The notes under the pieces: generated by a model
Told to the model about the DNA's origin: nothing
Database searches by the model: none
The model's input: only the letters and a program-made list of their open reading frames with translations
NCBI GenBank assembly: GCA_963793005.1
Contig: CAWBYP010000002.1
Span: 1,798,001 to 1,862,000, forward strand
Reading direction: 5' to 3'
Length of the DNA stretch: 64,000 nt
Origin: RPQJ01 sp963793005
GTDB taxonomy: Bacteria > Pseudomonadota > Gammaproteobacteria > Steroidobacterales > Steroidobacteraceae
Program-made: the position numbers and the translations under genes
Part shown: piece by piece, positions 8,187 to 18,587 of the stretch
Numbering within the stretch: position 1 is the first letter of the stretch
How the letters are laid out: every line of letters starts with the position of its first letter

Positions 8187-8326
8187 GGCTCGGTCTCCGT
8201 TTGCGGGTGTGTATCCCTGTAAACGGAGAGCCAGGCGTTACGGGGTTAAACCCTGCGCCGGTTGGTGCCCTGCTCCGCAGGAAAGGCAGGATCCCTTTCT
8301 GCGTGCGCGAGGTATCATGTTCAGGC

Positions 8327-8773
8327 ATGACGGCCTCGGATCCATTCGATCTCGAACGCTTCGTCGAAGCGCAATCAGAAAGCTACGAGAGTGCCGTCGC
8401 CGAGATCCGCGCTGGCCGCAAGCAGTCGCACTGGATGTGGTTCGTGTTCCCGCAGGTGCAGGGGCTGGGGTACAGCGCGACGGCAAGACGCTACGGAATT
8501 ACCGGACTCGCCGAGGCGCGAGCTTATCTTTCGCATCCCGTGCTGGGCGCGCGCCTGCGTGAGTGCGCGGAAGCGCTCGAAGCACTCGATTCCCGGGAGT
8601 CAGTCACGGGCATCTTCGGCTCGACCGACGCCATGAAGCTGCGATCCAGCCTGACGCTGTTTGCGCACGCGGCCGGCCAGGAGTTGGTTTTCGAGCGGCT
8701 TCTCGACAAGTACTTCGCTGGCAGGCGTGATGACCTCACGGTGGGCGTGCTGCAGGGGCAGGCCGGGGCCTGA
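8327..8773 (+). CDS. DUF1810 family protein
   Basis: A 148-residue cytoplasmic protein with the complete set of DUF1810 motifs: DPFDLERFVEAQ at the start, HWMWFVFPQVQGLGYS, YGITGLAEARAYLSHPVLGARL, and FGSTDAMKLRSSLTLFA. It spans the family's normal length. The biochemical role of the family is unknown. The frame is open upstream to 8201, but the ATG at 8327 begins exactly where family members begin. It stands alone, with no partner gene on the same strand. Confidence 0.85.
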   Translation: MTASDPFDLERFVEAQSESYESAVAEIRAGRKQSHWMWFVFPQVQGLGYSATARRYGITGLAEARAYLSHPVLGARLRECAEALEALDSRESVTGIFGSTDAMKLRSSLTLFAHAAGQELVFERLLDKYFAGRRDDLTVGVLQGQAGA

Positions 8774-8918
8774 AACGCGCGGGCCTGCGAACACGCGACC
8801 GCCGGATGTGCCAGTCCGGTGCAGTCCGTTCTCAAGGTGTGCCTGAAGCACCTGTCCGCGCGAACGCGCGGCAGGGAACAGGATCGAGGCAAGGCGGGCC
8901 AGCTCTCTCGACGTCGTT

Positions 8919-9308
8919 TCAGGCCAGGCCAAGCCGGTCGGCGAGCACCAGCAGCCAGGTCATGGCCGCAAGCAGCAATGCCAGCAGCACGGCGCTCGAG
9001 CCGAGGTCCTTGGCGAATCCGGAAAGATGGTGCCGCTCGTGGCCGATGCGATCGACCACCACCTCGACGGCGGTATTGAGCAGCTCGACGATCATCACGA
9101 ACAGCACGCTGCCCGCGAGCAGCGCTCGTTCGACGCCGGTGCGGCCGAGCCAGACCCCGAGGGGAATCAGCACGCACGCCGCCCAGACTTCCTGGCGAAA
9201 GGCGGCTTCACTGCGATAGCACTGCTTCAGCCCCTGGACCGAGTTCAGGGTCGCCAGCCAGAGCCGCACTGCGCCTGCCGGCCGCGGGCCTTCGCGCAAT
9301 GGCGTCAC
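8919..9308 (-). CDS. dgkA: diacylglycerol kinase
   Basis: A 129-residue integral membrane enzyme with three transmembrane helices and the family signature VELLNTAVEVVVDRIG holding the catalytic Glu and metal-binding residues; the preceding LNSVQGLKQCYRSEAAFRQE is the amphipathic surface helix. It phosphorylates diacylglycerol with ATP to give phosphatidic acid, recycling the lipid by-product of osmoregulated glucan synthesis. The length and motif order match the Escherichia coli trimeric enzyme, with a few extra N-terminal residues. It lies 96 bases downstream of glmS on the same strand. Confidence 0.93.
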   Translation of the reverse strand: MTPLREGPRPAGAVRLWLATLNSVQGLKQCYRSEAAFRQEVWAACVLIPLGVWLGRTGVERALLAGSVLFVMIVELLNTAVEVVVDRIGHERHHLSGFAKDLGSSAVLLALLLAAMTWLLVLADRLGLA

Positions 9309-9404
9309 GGTCTAGGCAGGCCGGGCCGGCAGACCGGCGCCGCTTGTTGTCCGAAGCATGACAATTTCCCTGCGCGCCCACTGCGCGCCTGCGCCGGTGC
9401 CCAT

Positions 9405-11240
9405 CTACTCCACCGTCACGCTCTTCGCGAGGTTCCTCGGCTGGTCGACGTCGGTGCCCTTCAACAGCGCGCAGTGATATGCGAGCAGTTGCAGCGGTAT
9501 CGTGTACACCGCCGGCGCCTGGAAATAGCTGACGTGCCGTGGCATCTGGATCACCGTCACGCCCTCGGACGATTCGATTCCCGACTCTGGATCCGCGAAC
9601 ACGTACAGCTCGCCGCCGCGGGCCCGCACTTCCTGCAGGTTCGACTTGAGCTTCTCGAGCAGGTCGTTGTTAGGCGCGACCGCGATCACCGGCATATCCG
9701 CATCCACGAGCGCGAGCGGGCCGTGCTTCAGTTCGCCGGCCGGATACGCCTCGGCGTGGATGTAGGAGATTTCCTTGAGTTTCAACGCGCCTTCCATCGC
9801 GATCGGATGCATCGCGCCTCGGCCGAGAAACAATGCATGGTGCTTGTCGGCAAAACGTTTCGCCAGCTCACGGATCGTGTCGTCGAGCGCGAGCGTGCTT
9901 TCGATCAGCGAAGGAATTCCGATCAACCGCTGCACCAGGCCGCGCTCGCGCTCCGCGTCCGCGCTGTGGAACTTGGCCAACGCCACGACCAGCATGCCGA
10001 ACGCGGCCAGCTGTGTGGTGAAGGCCTTGGTCGAGGCGACACCGATCTCGGGGCCGGCGCGCGTCAGCATCACCAGTTCGGATTCGCGCACCAGCGAACT
10101 TTCCGGCACATTGCAGATGGCGAGCTGCGAAAGGTAGCCCGCCTGCTTTGCCATCCGCAGCGCGGCTAGCGTATCCGCAGTCTCGCCTGACTGCGAGACA
10201 CTGACGAACAGCGTGTTCTTCGGCACGACCGGGTTGCGATACCGGTATTCGCTCGCGATCTCAACCCAGCACGGCAGCCTGCAGATCTGCTCGATGAAAT
10301 ACCGGGCGACCGTAGCTGCGTGGAAACTGGTGCCGCAGGCAACGATCCGTACCGCCTGGGTCTTGGCGAAAACCGCCTGCGCGGCTGGTCCGAATGCAGC
10401 CTCGAGCAGCTTGCCGCCGACCACGCGCCCTTCGAGGGTCTGCGCTACGGCGCGCGGCTGCTCGAAGATCTCCTTGAGCATGTAATGCGGGAACTCGCCC
10501 TTCTCGGCGGCGTCGGCAGACTGCTCGCTCAGCCATTCGGGTCGTTGCGCCGTGTTTCCATCCTTGTCGATGATCCGGATGGAAGTCTTGCGGATCTCAC
10601 CGACGTCGCCTTCCTCCAGGAAAACGAAGCGGCGCGTGACCGGCAACAATGCGGCAACGTCCGAGGCGACATAGTTCTCGCCCTCGCCGAGGCCTACGAC
10701 CACCGGGCAGCCCTGGCGGGCCAGCACGATCCTGTCCGGGTCGTCACTCGAAATCACCGACAGCGCAAACGCGCCATCCAGTTCGGCGACTGTCGCACGC
10801 ACAGCCTTGAACAGGTCGCCGGTCACCTTGCGGTGGTAGTGGATCCGGTGAGCGATGACCTCGGTGTCGGTCTCACTGGAGAACTCGTAGCCCAGCCGCT
10901 GCAGCTCGGCGCGCAACTCATCGTGGTTCTCGATGATGCCGTTGTGCACGATTGCGATGCCGTCGCGGGAGATGTGCGGATGGGCATTGCGTTCGCTCGG
11001 CACGCCGTGGGTAGCCCAGCGCGTGTGCGCGATCCCGAGGGCCCCGTGGGTGGGCTCGGTCTCGAGTGCTTCCTCGAGCATGCGCACCTTGCCGACCGTG
11101 CGCCGGCGCTGCATCTGGCCGCTCCCGTTCAGTACGGCAACTCCCGCCGAATCGTAGCCCCGATACTCCAGGCGCCTCAGTCCCTCGATCAGGATCGGGA
11201 CGACATCACGATCGGCAATGGCTCCAACGATTCCGCACAT
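9405..11240 (-). CDS. glmS: glutamine-fructose-6-phosphate aminotransferase (isomerizing)
   Basis: A 611-residue enzyme that makes glucosamine-6-phosphate from fructose-6-phosphate and glutamine, the first step toward UDP-GlcNAc for peptidoglycan and LPS. The N-terminal nucleophile Cys2 is in MCGIVGAIADRD; the glutaminase domain extends to about 215 and includes HNGIIENHDELR. Two SIS sugar-isomerase domains follow (CGTSFHAATVARY and SVSQSGETADTLAAL in the first, FLGRGAMHPIAMEGALKLKE in the second), ending LAKSVTVE. Downstream of glmU on the same strand, the usual proteobacterial order. No glmS ribozyme is evident upstream. Confidence 0.98.
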   Translation of the reverse strand: MCGIVGAIADRDVVPILIEGLRRLEYRGYDSAGVAVLNGSGQMQRRRTVGKVRMLEEALETEPTHGALGIAHTRWATHGVPSERNAHPHISRDGIAIVHNGIIENHDELRAELQRLGYEFSSETDTEVIAHRIHYHRKVTGDLFKAVRATVAELDGAFALSVISSDDPDRIVLARQGCPVVVGLGEGENYVASDVAALLPVTRRFVFLEEGDVGEIRKTSIRIIDKDGNTAQRPEWLSEQSADAAEKGEFPHYMLKEIFEQPRAVAQTLEGRVVGGKLLEAAFGPAAQAVFAKTQAVRIVACGTSFHAATVARYFIEQICRLPCWVEIASEYRYRNPVVPKNTLFVSVSQSGETADTLAALRMAKQAGYLSQLAICNVPESSLVRESELVMLTRAGPEIGVASTKAFTTQLAAFGMLVVALAKFHSADAERERGLVQRLIGIPSLIESTLALDDTIRELAKRFADKHHALFLGRGAMHPIAMEGALKLKEISYIHAEAYPAGELKHGPLALVDADMPVIAVAPNNDLLEKLKSNLQEVRARGGELYVFADPESGIESSEGVTVIQMPRHVSYFQAPAVYTIPLQLLAYHCALLKGTDVDQPRNLAKSVTVE

Positions 11241-11430
11241 GCGGTTGTTCCTTTTTGTCGGGTAGGCGAGGCTACCAGAATTTCTTGCAGATCAAAGGAC
11301 TAGACCCTCTCGGGGGCTTCCCGGGATGTTGGCCGCTCCGGGGCTGGCTTGCCTGTGATTGTAGTACGAAGCGTGGGTGGGCTTGCCCGGTCCCGCCTCA
11401 CATTTCGCTGCGTAGAATCCGCGTCGCCGG

Positions 11431-11456
11431 AAATAGGTGCCAGGCACCTATTTTTT
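11431..11456. repeat. palindromic repeat of the AGGTGCC type at the glmU 3' end
   Basis: A perfect 11-bp inverted repeat (AAATAGGTGCC and GGCACCTATTT, one-base spacer) followed on the plus strand by a run of T. On the minus strand its TAG at 11450-11448 is the glmU stop codon. It resembles short palindromes scattered in many gammaproteobacterial genomes as REP-like elements. It could also act as a hairpin at the transcript end. Confidence 0.75.
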
Positions 11457-12809
11457 CTCGGGACGCTTCCAGCCGGGGATGGTGACCTGCTTCGAGCGCT
11501 CGAGGGTGAGCTTGTCCCCGGGCGTATCGCGGGTAATGGTGGATCCGGCGCCGATGGTGGAACCGGCGCCTATGTTCACCGGCGCGACCAGCATCGTGCC
11601 GGAGCCGATGAACGCGCCGTCACCGATCTCCGTGCGCCACTTGTTCACGCCGTCGTAGTTGCAGGTTATCGTGCCGGCGCCGACGTTCACCTTCTCGCCG
11701 ATCGTCGCGTCGCCGAGGTAGGTGAGGTGGTTGGCCTTCGCACCGCGTTTCAACTCCGACTTCTTAACCTCGACGAAGTTGCCGACGTGCACGTCCTCGT
11801 GCAGCAGCGCCTCAGGACGCAGCCGCGCGAAGGGGCCGACCTTGCATCGCGGGCCAACGACCGCGCGATCGATCACACAGTTGGCAAGGATCTCCGTGTC
11901 GTCGCCGATTTCCGAATCGCGAATCACCACGTTGGGGCCGATGCGCACGCGGTCACCGAGCTTGACCGTGCCCTCGAACACCACGTTCACGTCGACGTAC
12001 ACGTCGCGACCGACGCTGACCGGACCGCGCGCGTCGAACCGCGCCGGGTCCACTATGGTCACGCCGGCCAGCATCAGCTCGACCGCACGCTGGCGCCGAT
12101 AGGCAGTTTCCAGCTCAGCAAGCTGCAGCCGGTCGTTGACGCCGAGCACCTCGGCCTCAGTGGGTGCGATCACCGCACGTACCTTGAGGCCGCTCCTGAC
12201 CGCCGCGACGATCACGTCGGTGAGGTAGTACTCGCCCTGGGAATTGTCATTCTTCAGCGCGCCAAGCCACTCGCGCAAGCGGCCGGCCGGAGCACACATG
12301 ACGCCAGAGTTGCACTCGTGGATCGCGCGTTCCTTCGTGTTCGCGTCCTTGTGCTCGACGATGCGCACGACGTTGCCGGCACCGTCGCGCACGACGCGCC
12401 CGTAGCCCGCCGGGTCTGCCAACACCACGCTCAGGATCGAGATGGCACCCTCACCCGCCTCAGCGACGAGTTTCGACAGCGTCTCGACCTGTACCAGCGG
12501 TACGTCACCGTAGAGAACCAGCACCAGGTGATCATCCGGCACCTGCGGCATGGCCTGCGCCACCGCGTGCCCGGTGCCGTGCTGCTCTGCCTGCAAGACC
12601 CAGTGCACGTCCGCACCCGGAAACGCAGCAGGCACCTGGTCACCACCGTGGCCATACACGACGCAGGTCGCCGTCGCGTCCAGGCCGCGCGCGGCATCGA
12701 GCACGTGCCCGAGCAGCGGCCGGCCTGCCAGCGGCTGCAGCACCTTGGGCAGGTCGGAGTTCATGCGCTTGCCCTGGCCGGCGGCCAGGATCACGACTGA
12801 AAGGGGCAT
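11448..12809 (-). CDS. glmU: bifunctional GlcNAc-1-P uridyltransferase / GlcN-1-P acetyltransferase
   Basis: A 453-residue enzyme catalysing the last two steps to UDP-GlcNAc. The N-terminal uridyltransferase domain has LAAGQGKRM (residues 8-16) and the YGDVPLV metal site; the C-terminal half is a left-handed beta-helix acetyltransferase with hexapeptide repeats (VSVGRDVYVDVNVVFEG, then NYDGVNKWRTEIGDGAFIGS). The frame is open to 12980, but the ATG at 12809 begins MPLSVVILAAG as in the family. The stop codon lies inside a palindromic repeat. glmU sits between atpC and glmS, as in pseudomonads. Confidence 0.97.
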   Translation of the reverse strand: MPLSVVILAAGQGKRMNSDLPKVLQPLAGRPLLGHVLDAARGLDATATCVVYGHGGDQVPAAFPGADVHWVLQAEQHGTGHAVAQAMPQVPDDHLVLVLYGDVPLVQVETLSKLVAEAGEGAISILSVVLADPAGYGRVVRDGAGNVVRIVEHKDANTKERAIHECNSGVMCAPAGRLREWLGALKNDNSQGEYYLTDVIVAAVRSGLKVRAVIAPTEAEVLGVNDRLQLAELETAYRRQRAVELMLAGVTIVDPARFDARGPVSVGRDVYVDVNVVFEGTVKLGDRVRIGPNVVIRDSEIGDDTEILANCVIDRAVVGPRCKVGPFARLRPEALLHEDVHVGNFVEVKKSELKRGAKANHLTYLGDATIGEKVNVGAGTITCNYDGVNKWRTEIGDGAFIGSGTMLVAPVNIGAGSTIGAGSTITRDTPGDKLTLERSKQVTIPGWKRPEKK

Positions 12810-12991
12810 GGGCAGGTCCGCGTCTGGCGATTGCGCGACATTGTACCGAAGCACTCGCTCGCTGCCGTCTGGCTTTGCGCTGCAACGTGACCGCTGTGGC
12901 TCAGGGGCGTATGGTGGTCGGCAGCGGGGCAGCTGCCCTGCTCCAAACAGCGTGGGCTGCCCCACGCGAAACAATCTCAAAGGGAGACACT

Positions 12992-13441
12992 ATGAAGTTC
13001 AGAAATCGCGCGCTCGGCGCGCTGGCCGGCCTGTTCCTGTCGTTTTTCGCCATCGGTACCGCGTTGGCCGTCGATCGGCCGTACACGGAAGGCGCCGTGG
13101 TCGAGGTGTCCTCGATCAAGACCGAGCCCGGGATGTTCAACGAATACATGAAGTGGCTCGACGGACCCTACAAGGAATTCATGGACGCGCAGAAGGCCGC
13201 GGGCGTCATCCTCGGCTACAACGTATACGCGACTGCACCGCGTACTCCGAAGGATCCGGACCTGTACCTGGTCACGGTCTACAAGAACATGGCCGCACTC
13301 GATGACCTGGACGCGAAGAGCGATGCCATGGCCGAGAAGATCTTCGGCGACATGAAGAAGTCGAGCGACGACACGGTGTCACGCGGCAAGCTGCGCACGG
13401 TGCTGGGCAGTGAGCTGATGCGCGAGCTGAAGCTCAAGTAG
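12992..13441 (+). CDS. exported small protein, unknown function
   Basis: A 149-residue protein with a clear signal peptide (ALGALAGLFLSFFAIGTALA, cut near residue 26). The mature part begins VDRPYTEGAVVEVSSIKTEPG, and the pattern of strands and helices (YNVYATAPRTPKDPDLYLVTVYKN) is like an alpha-beta ferredoxin-like or Dabb-type fold, which is a guess. AAGGGAG at about 12979-12985 gives a strong start. A terminator follows at 13468. It is on the plus strand between two minus-strand operons and faces the atp operon, so it is an insertion in the conserved atpC-glmU order. Confidence 0.75.
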   Translation: MKFRNRALGALAGLFLSFFAIGTALAVDRPYTEGAVVEVSSIKTEPGMFNEYMKWLDGPYKEFMDAQKAAGVILGYNVYATAPRTPKDPDLYLVTVYKNMAALDDLDAKSDAMAEKIFGDMKKSSDDTVSRGKLRTVLGSELMRELKLK

Positions 13442-13467
13442 TCGCCTGGGCGATAGCCCGGACGTAG

Positions 13468-13496
13468 AAAGGGCCCGCATAGCGGGCCCTTTTTTT
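13468..13496 (+). terminator. Rho-independent terminator
   Basis: A GGGCCCGC/GCGGGCCC stem extended by AAA/TTT pairs, loop ATA, then seven T residues. It lies 27 bases after the stop of the exported protein gene. On the other strand the stem is followed by TTTC, so it may also stop transcription leaving atpC. Confidence 0.9.
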
Positions 13497-13507
13497 GCGC
13501 TCCATCA

Positions 13508-13561
13508 AGGGACAGTCCCTGCGGCGGAAATAGGGACAGTCCCCTTCGGGGACAGTCCCTA
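13508..13561. repeat. triple GGGACAGTCCC palindromic repeat at the atpC 3' end
   Basis: Three copies of GGGACAGTCCC (from about 13509, 13533 and 13549). The last two form a 14-bp inverted repeat with one central mismatch and a TTC loop (13531-13544 and 13548-13561). On the minus strand the outer TAG at 13561-13559 is the atpC stop codon. No coding role is seen. Confidence 0.8.
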
Positions 13562-13981
13562 GCGCCGCACCTTGCGCAGCTTCTGGATCGCCTGCAGCTG
13601 CGCGCTGATCGCCGCCAGCTCGGCCTCGGCGGTCGCGATTTCCTGCTTCTCAGTGCGGGCACGGACTGCTTCCTCGGCCTGCTTCTTCGCCTCGAGCACC
13701 TTGGCTTCGTCGAGGTCCGCCGCCCGAATCGCTGTGTCGGAGAGCACATTGATGTGGTGCGGAAGCACTTCGAGTATGCCTCCCTGCACCCACACCATCT
13801 CTTCCTCTTCCTTGCCAGGGACCTTGATGCGTACCGTCCCGGACTTGATCTGCGTGATCAGAGGCGCGTGGCGCGGATAGATGCCGAGCTCGCCCATCGT
13901 GCCCGGCAGCACCACGAACTCCGCTTCGCCGGAGTAGATGGATTTTTCCGCGCTGACGACATCGATGCGGATGGTGGACAT
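13559..13981 (-). CDS. atpC: F1 ATP synthase epsilon subunit
   Basis: A 140-residue central-stalk subunit that links rotation of gamma and the c-ring and inhibits ATP hydrolysis. The N-terminal beta-sandwich carries EAEFVVLPGTMGELGIYPRHAPL, the family signature, and EEEEMVWVQGGILEVLPHHINVLSD; the C-terminal two-helix part starts about residue 88. Last gene of the atp operon, 46 bases after atpD. Its stop codon is provided by the palindromic repeat that follows. Confidence 0.97.
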   Translation of the reverse strand: MSTIRIDVVSAEKSIYSGEAEFVVLPGTMGELGIYPRHAPLITQIKSGTVRIKVPGKEEEEMVWVQGGILEVLPHHINVLSDTAIRAADLDEAKVLEAKKQAEEAVRARTEKQEIATAEAELAAISAQLQAIQKLRKVRR

Positions 13982-14027
13982 CGTATTACCCTGGTTGACG
14001 AGCGGTTGGCGGGTAGCGATTCATTGC

Positions 14028-15455
14028 CTACTGCAGCTTCTTCGCCTTTTCCACCGCCTCTTCGATCGCGCCGATCATGTAGAAGGCCTGCTCCGGCAGG
14101 TGGTCGTACTCGCCGTTCACGATGGCCTTGAAGCCGCGGATCGTGTCCTTCAGCGACACGAACTTGCCAGGGCTGCCGGTGAACACCTCGGCGACGTGGA
14201 AAGGCTGCGACAGGAAGCGCTGGATCTTGCGCGCGCGGGCCACCGTCAGCTTGTCCTCGGGCGACAGTTCGTCCATGCCCAGGATCGCGATGATGTCGCG
14301 CAGTTCCTTGTAACGCTGAAGCACGGCCTGCACCGCACGGGTGGTCTCGTAGTGCTCTTCGCCGATGATGTGCGGATCGACCTGGCGCGAGGTCGAGTCG
14401 AGCGGATCCACGGCCGGGTAGATGCCGAGCGAGGCGATGTCGCGCGACAGCACGACGGTGGCGTCGAGGTGCCCGAAGGTCGTGGCCGGCGAAGGATCCG
14501 TGAGGTCGTCCGCGGGAACGTACACGGCCTGGATCGAGGTGATCGAACCGACCTTCGTCGAGGTGATGCGCTCCTGCAGGCGGCCCATTTCCTCGGCCAG
14601 CGTCGGCTGGTAACCCACCGCCGACGGCATGCGGCCGAGCAGCGCGGACACTTCGGTTCCGGCCAGCGTAAAGCGGTAGATGTTGTCGACGAAGAACAGG
14701 ATGTCGCGACCTTCATCACGGAAGCGCTCGGCCATCGTCAGGCCCGTGAGCGCGACGCGCAGTCGATTGCCCGGCGGCTCGTTCATCTGGCCGAACACCA
14801 TGGCCACCTTCGACTGGCTCAGGTCTTCCTGCACGATGACCTTCGCCTCCGACATCTCGTGGTAGAAGTCGTTGCCCTCGCGGGTGCGCTCGCCCACGCC
14901 GGCAAACACCGACAGGCCCGAGTGCTGCATCGCGATGTTGTTGATCAGCTCGAGCATGTTGACGGTCTTGCCCACGCCAGCGCCACCGAACAGGCCGATC
15001 TTGCCGCCCTTCGCGAACGGGCAGATCAGGTCCATGACCTTGATGCCGGTCTCGAGCAACTCGACCGAGGGCGACAGCTCGTCGAACTTCGGCGCGGGCT
15101 GGTGGATCGAGCGCTTCTCGGCGGCTTCGATCGGGCCGCGCTCGTCGATCGGGCGTCCGAGCACGTCCATCACGCGTCCGAGCACGCCCGGACCGACTGG
15201 AACCGAGATCGGCGCGCCGGTGCTGCGGACCTTCATTCCGCGCTGCAGGCCGTCCGAGGAACCCATCGCGATGGTGCGCACGACGCCGTCGCCGAGCTGC
15301 TGCTCGACCTCGAACGTGAGCCCCTTCTCGGCGAGCGGGTTTGCCCCGTCCTCGAGGACGAGTGCGTCATAGATCTTTGGCATCGCGTCGCGCGGGAACT
15401 CGATATCGATTACCGCGCCGATGGTCTGGACGATGGTGCCGTGGGCTTGTGACAT
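14028..15455 (-). CDS. atpD: F1 ATP synthase beta subunit
   Basis: A 475-residue catalytic subunit. The P-loop is GGAGVGKTVNMLELI (about residues 155-169), with GERTREGNDFYHEM containing the catalytic Glu and ALTGLTMAERFRDEGRD downstream; the DELSEED-like loop reads MDELSPEDK. It binds and converts ADP and phosphate in three alternating sites. The ATG at 15455 has GAGA six bases upstream and gives MSQAHGTIVQTIGAVIDIEFP; an in-frame ATG two codons earlier is possible. Between atpG and atpC in the standard order. Confidence 0.98.
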   Translation of the reverse strand: MSQAHGTIVQTIGAVIDIEFPRDAMPKIYDALVLEDGANPLAEKGLTFEVEQQLGDGVVRTIAMGSSDGLQRGMKVRSTGAPISVPVGPGVLGRVMDVLGRPIDERGPIEAAEKRSIHQPAPKFDELSPSVELLETGIKVMDLICPFAKGGKIGLFGGAGVGKTVNMLELINNIAMQHSGLSVFAGVGERTREGNDFYHEMSEAKVIVQEDLSQSKVAMVFGQMNEPPGNRLRVALTGLTMAERFRDEGRDILFFVDNIYRFTLAGTEVSALLGRMPSAVGYQPTLAEEMGRLQERITSTKVGSITSIQAVYVPADDLTDPSPATTFGHLDATVVLSRDIASLGIYPAVDPLDSTSRQVDPHIIGEEHYETTRAVQAVLQRYKELRDIIAILGMDELSPEDKLTVARARKIQRFLSQPFHVAEVFTGSPGKFVSLKDTIRGFKAIVNGEYDHLPEQAFYMIGAIEEAVEKAKKLQ

Positions 15456-15509
15456 GGTCATTCTCGACTGAAAAGTGATGTGTGTTCGCTGCCGTGGATC
15501 CGTGCCCGT

Positions 15510-16403
15510 CTACACGGCCGCCGCGCCGCCTACGATCTCGGAGAGTTCCTTGGTGATCGAGGCCTGGCGACTCTTGTTGTAGATGAGCTGCAGTTCCTCG
15601 ATGATGCTCTGCGCATTGTCGGAGGCCGCCTTCATGGCAACCATTCGCGCCGACTGCTCGGACGCGATGTTCTCTGCCGCGGCCTGGTACACGAAGGTCT
15701 CGAGGTACCGAACCAGCAACTCGTCGAGCACCGTCTTCGCGTCGGGCTCGTAGAGATAGTCCCAGCTGCCGACGCCGATCTTTTCGTCGGCCAGCGATGT
15801 GCCGTCGGGTGTCTGCCAGTCGTGCGGGATAGGGATCATCGTCGCGTGGATCGGCTCCTGCTTCATCGTGTTGACGAAGCGGTTCGAGAAGATGTGCACC
15901 TCGTCGAGCCGCCCTTCGCGGTAGCCGTCGATCAGCATCTTCACCGGGCCGATCAGCCGCTCGAGCGCCGGCCGGTCGCCGTAGTTCACGACCTGCGAGA
16001 CTATCGTGCCGCCCATGCGGTTCACGAAGCCGAAGCCCTTGTTGCCGATGGTGCAGTACTCGACCTCGATGCCCTTCGCGATCCACTCCTTGTGCTGGTT
16101 CAGCATCACGCGCAGCAGGTTGGTGTTCAGGCCTCCACACAGACCCTTGTCGGTCGTGATAAGGATCGCGCCGACGCGTTTCACCGTCTCGCGGCGCGTC
16201 AGCAGTTCGTGGCGGTACTCGGTGTTGGCCTGCGCCGCGTGCATTGCGATGGAGAGGATGCGCTGTGCGTACGGACGGCCCGCACGCATCCGGTCCTGCG
16301 CCTTCTTCATCTTTGACGCGGAGACCATTTCCATGGCCTTGGTGATCTTGCGCGTGCCCTGCACGCTCTTGATCTTGACGCGGATTTCCTTGATGCCCGG
16401 CAT
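15510..16403 (-). CDS. atpG: F1 ATP synthase gamma subunit
   Basis: A 297-residue rotor shaft. The start MPGIKEIRVKIKSVQGTRKI and ITKAMEMVSASKMKKAQDRM form the N-terminal coiled-coil helix, and the C-terminal helix contains RMVAMKAASDNAQSIIEELQ, the family signature, ending in the other half of the coiled coil. The middle is the Rossmann-like domain with ITTDKGLCGGLNTN. It turns inside the alpha3-beta3 hexamer. 19 bases after atpA. Confidence 0.97.
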   Translation of the reverse strand: MPGIKEIRVKIKSVQGTRKITKAMEMVSASKMKKAQDRMRAGRPYAQRILSIAMHAAQANTEYRHELLTRRETVKRVGAILITTDKGLCGGLNTNLLRVMLNQHKEWIAKGIEVEYCTIGNKGFGFVNRMGGTIVSQVVNYGDRPALERLIGPVKMLIDGYREGRLDEVHIFSNRFVNTMKQEPIHATMIPIPHDWQTPDGTSLADEKIGVGSWDYLYEPDAKTVLDELLVRYLETFVYQAAAENIASEQSARMVAMKAASDNAQSIIEELQLIYNKSRQASITKELSEIVGGAAAV

Positions 16404-16422
16404 GAGTGTTCCCGCAGTCCGG

Positions 16423-17964
<1,542 letters not shown>

Positions 17965-18019
17965 GTCTGCTTTCCTCTGCGGGCCTTGGCCGTGTCTGCG
18001 GCCGGGCCTGGATTGATTC

Positions 18020-18556
18020 TCAGCCGGTCAATTCGGTTTCGAGCCGCTCGAGCCGGCCCTTCAGCGAGCCGTCTATCAGGAGATCGCCGGAACGCACGAT
18101 CGCGCCGCCCACCAGTGACGGGTCGACGCTGCAATGCAACCGCACATCGCGGCCAAGCCGCTTGCTCAACGCCGTCGCGAGCCGTTCACGCTGGCGCTCG
18201 TCGAGATCGGCCGCGGAACACACCTCGGCGTCCACGACGTTTTCGGCCTCGGCCTTCAGTTCCTCGAACTGCGAGGCGATTTCCGGCAGGAAATCGAGGC
18301 GGCCATTCTCCGACAGCAGCGCCACGAATGCCTTCGAGTGCGAGTCGAGCGCATCGCCGCAGATGCCGGTCACGAGCCCGGTCAGGTCCGCCCCGGTGAT
18401 GCCCGGGCTGCGTTCGAGCTTCTCGAATTCTTCGCTGGCCACGACGCTGCGCGCGCGCGCAAGCCAGCCGGACCATTCCGCCACACGCCCGGTCTCGCTC
18501 GCATACGCGAATGCTGCCCTGGCGTACGGTCTCGCTACGGTGGCTCTTTCGGCCAT
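18020..18556 (-). CDS. atpH: F1 ATP synthase delta subunit
   Basis: A 178-residue stator subunit joining the top of F1 to the b subunits. Begins MAERATVARPYARAAFAYA, the standard opening that packs on alpha, has the helical N-terminal domain to about 105 and ends with SVDPSLVGGAIVRSGDLLID, the C-terminal family signature that contacts b. Standard length. 55 bases before atpA and 31 after atpF. Confidence 0.97.
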   Translation of the reverse strand: MAERATVARPYARAAFAYASETGRVAEWSGWLARARSVVASEEFEKLERSPGITGADLTGLVTGICGDALDSHSKAFVALLSENGRLDFLPEIASQFEELKAEAENVVDAEVCSAADLDERQRERLATALSKRLGRDVRLHCSVDPSLVGGAIVRSGDLLIDGSLKGRLERLETELTG

Positions 18557-18587
18557 CAGTCGTTACTCCTGGCGGGTGCCCCGGCCG

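Noticed and set aside
11241..11430. A glmS ribozyme or riboswitch upstream of glmS
   Set aside because: No glmS ribozyme core was visible, and such ribozymes are typical of Firmicutes rather than this group.
13938..15452. A 504-codon open frame opposite atpD
   Set aside because: Antisense shadow of a highly conserved gene, with no recognisable domain.
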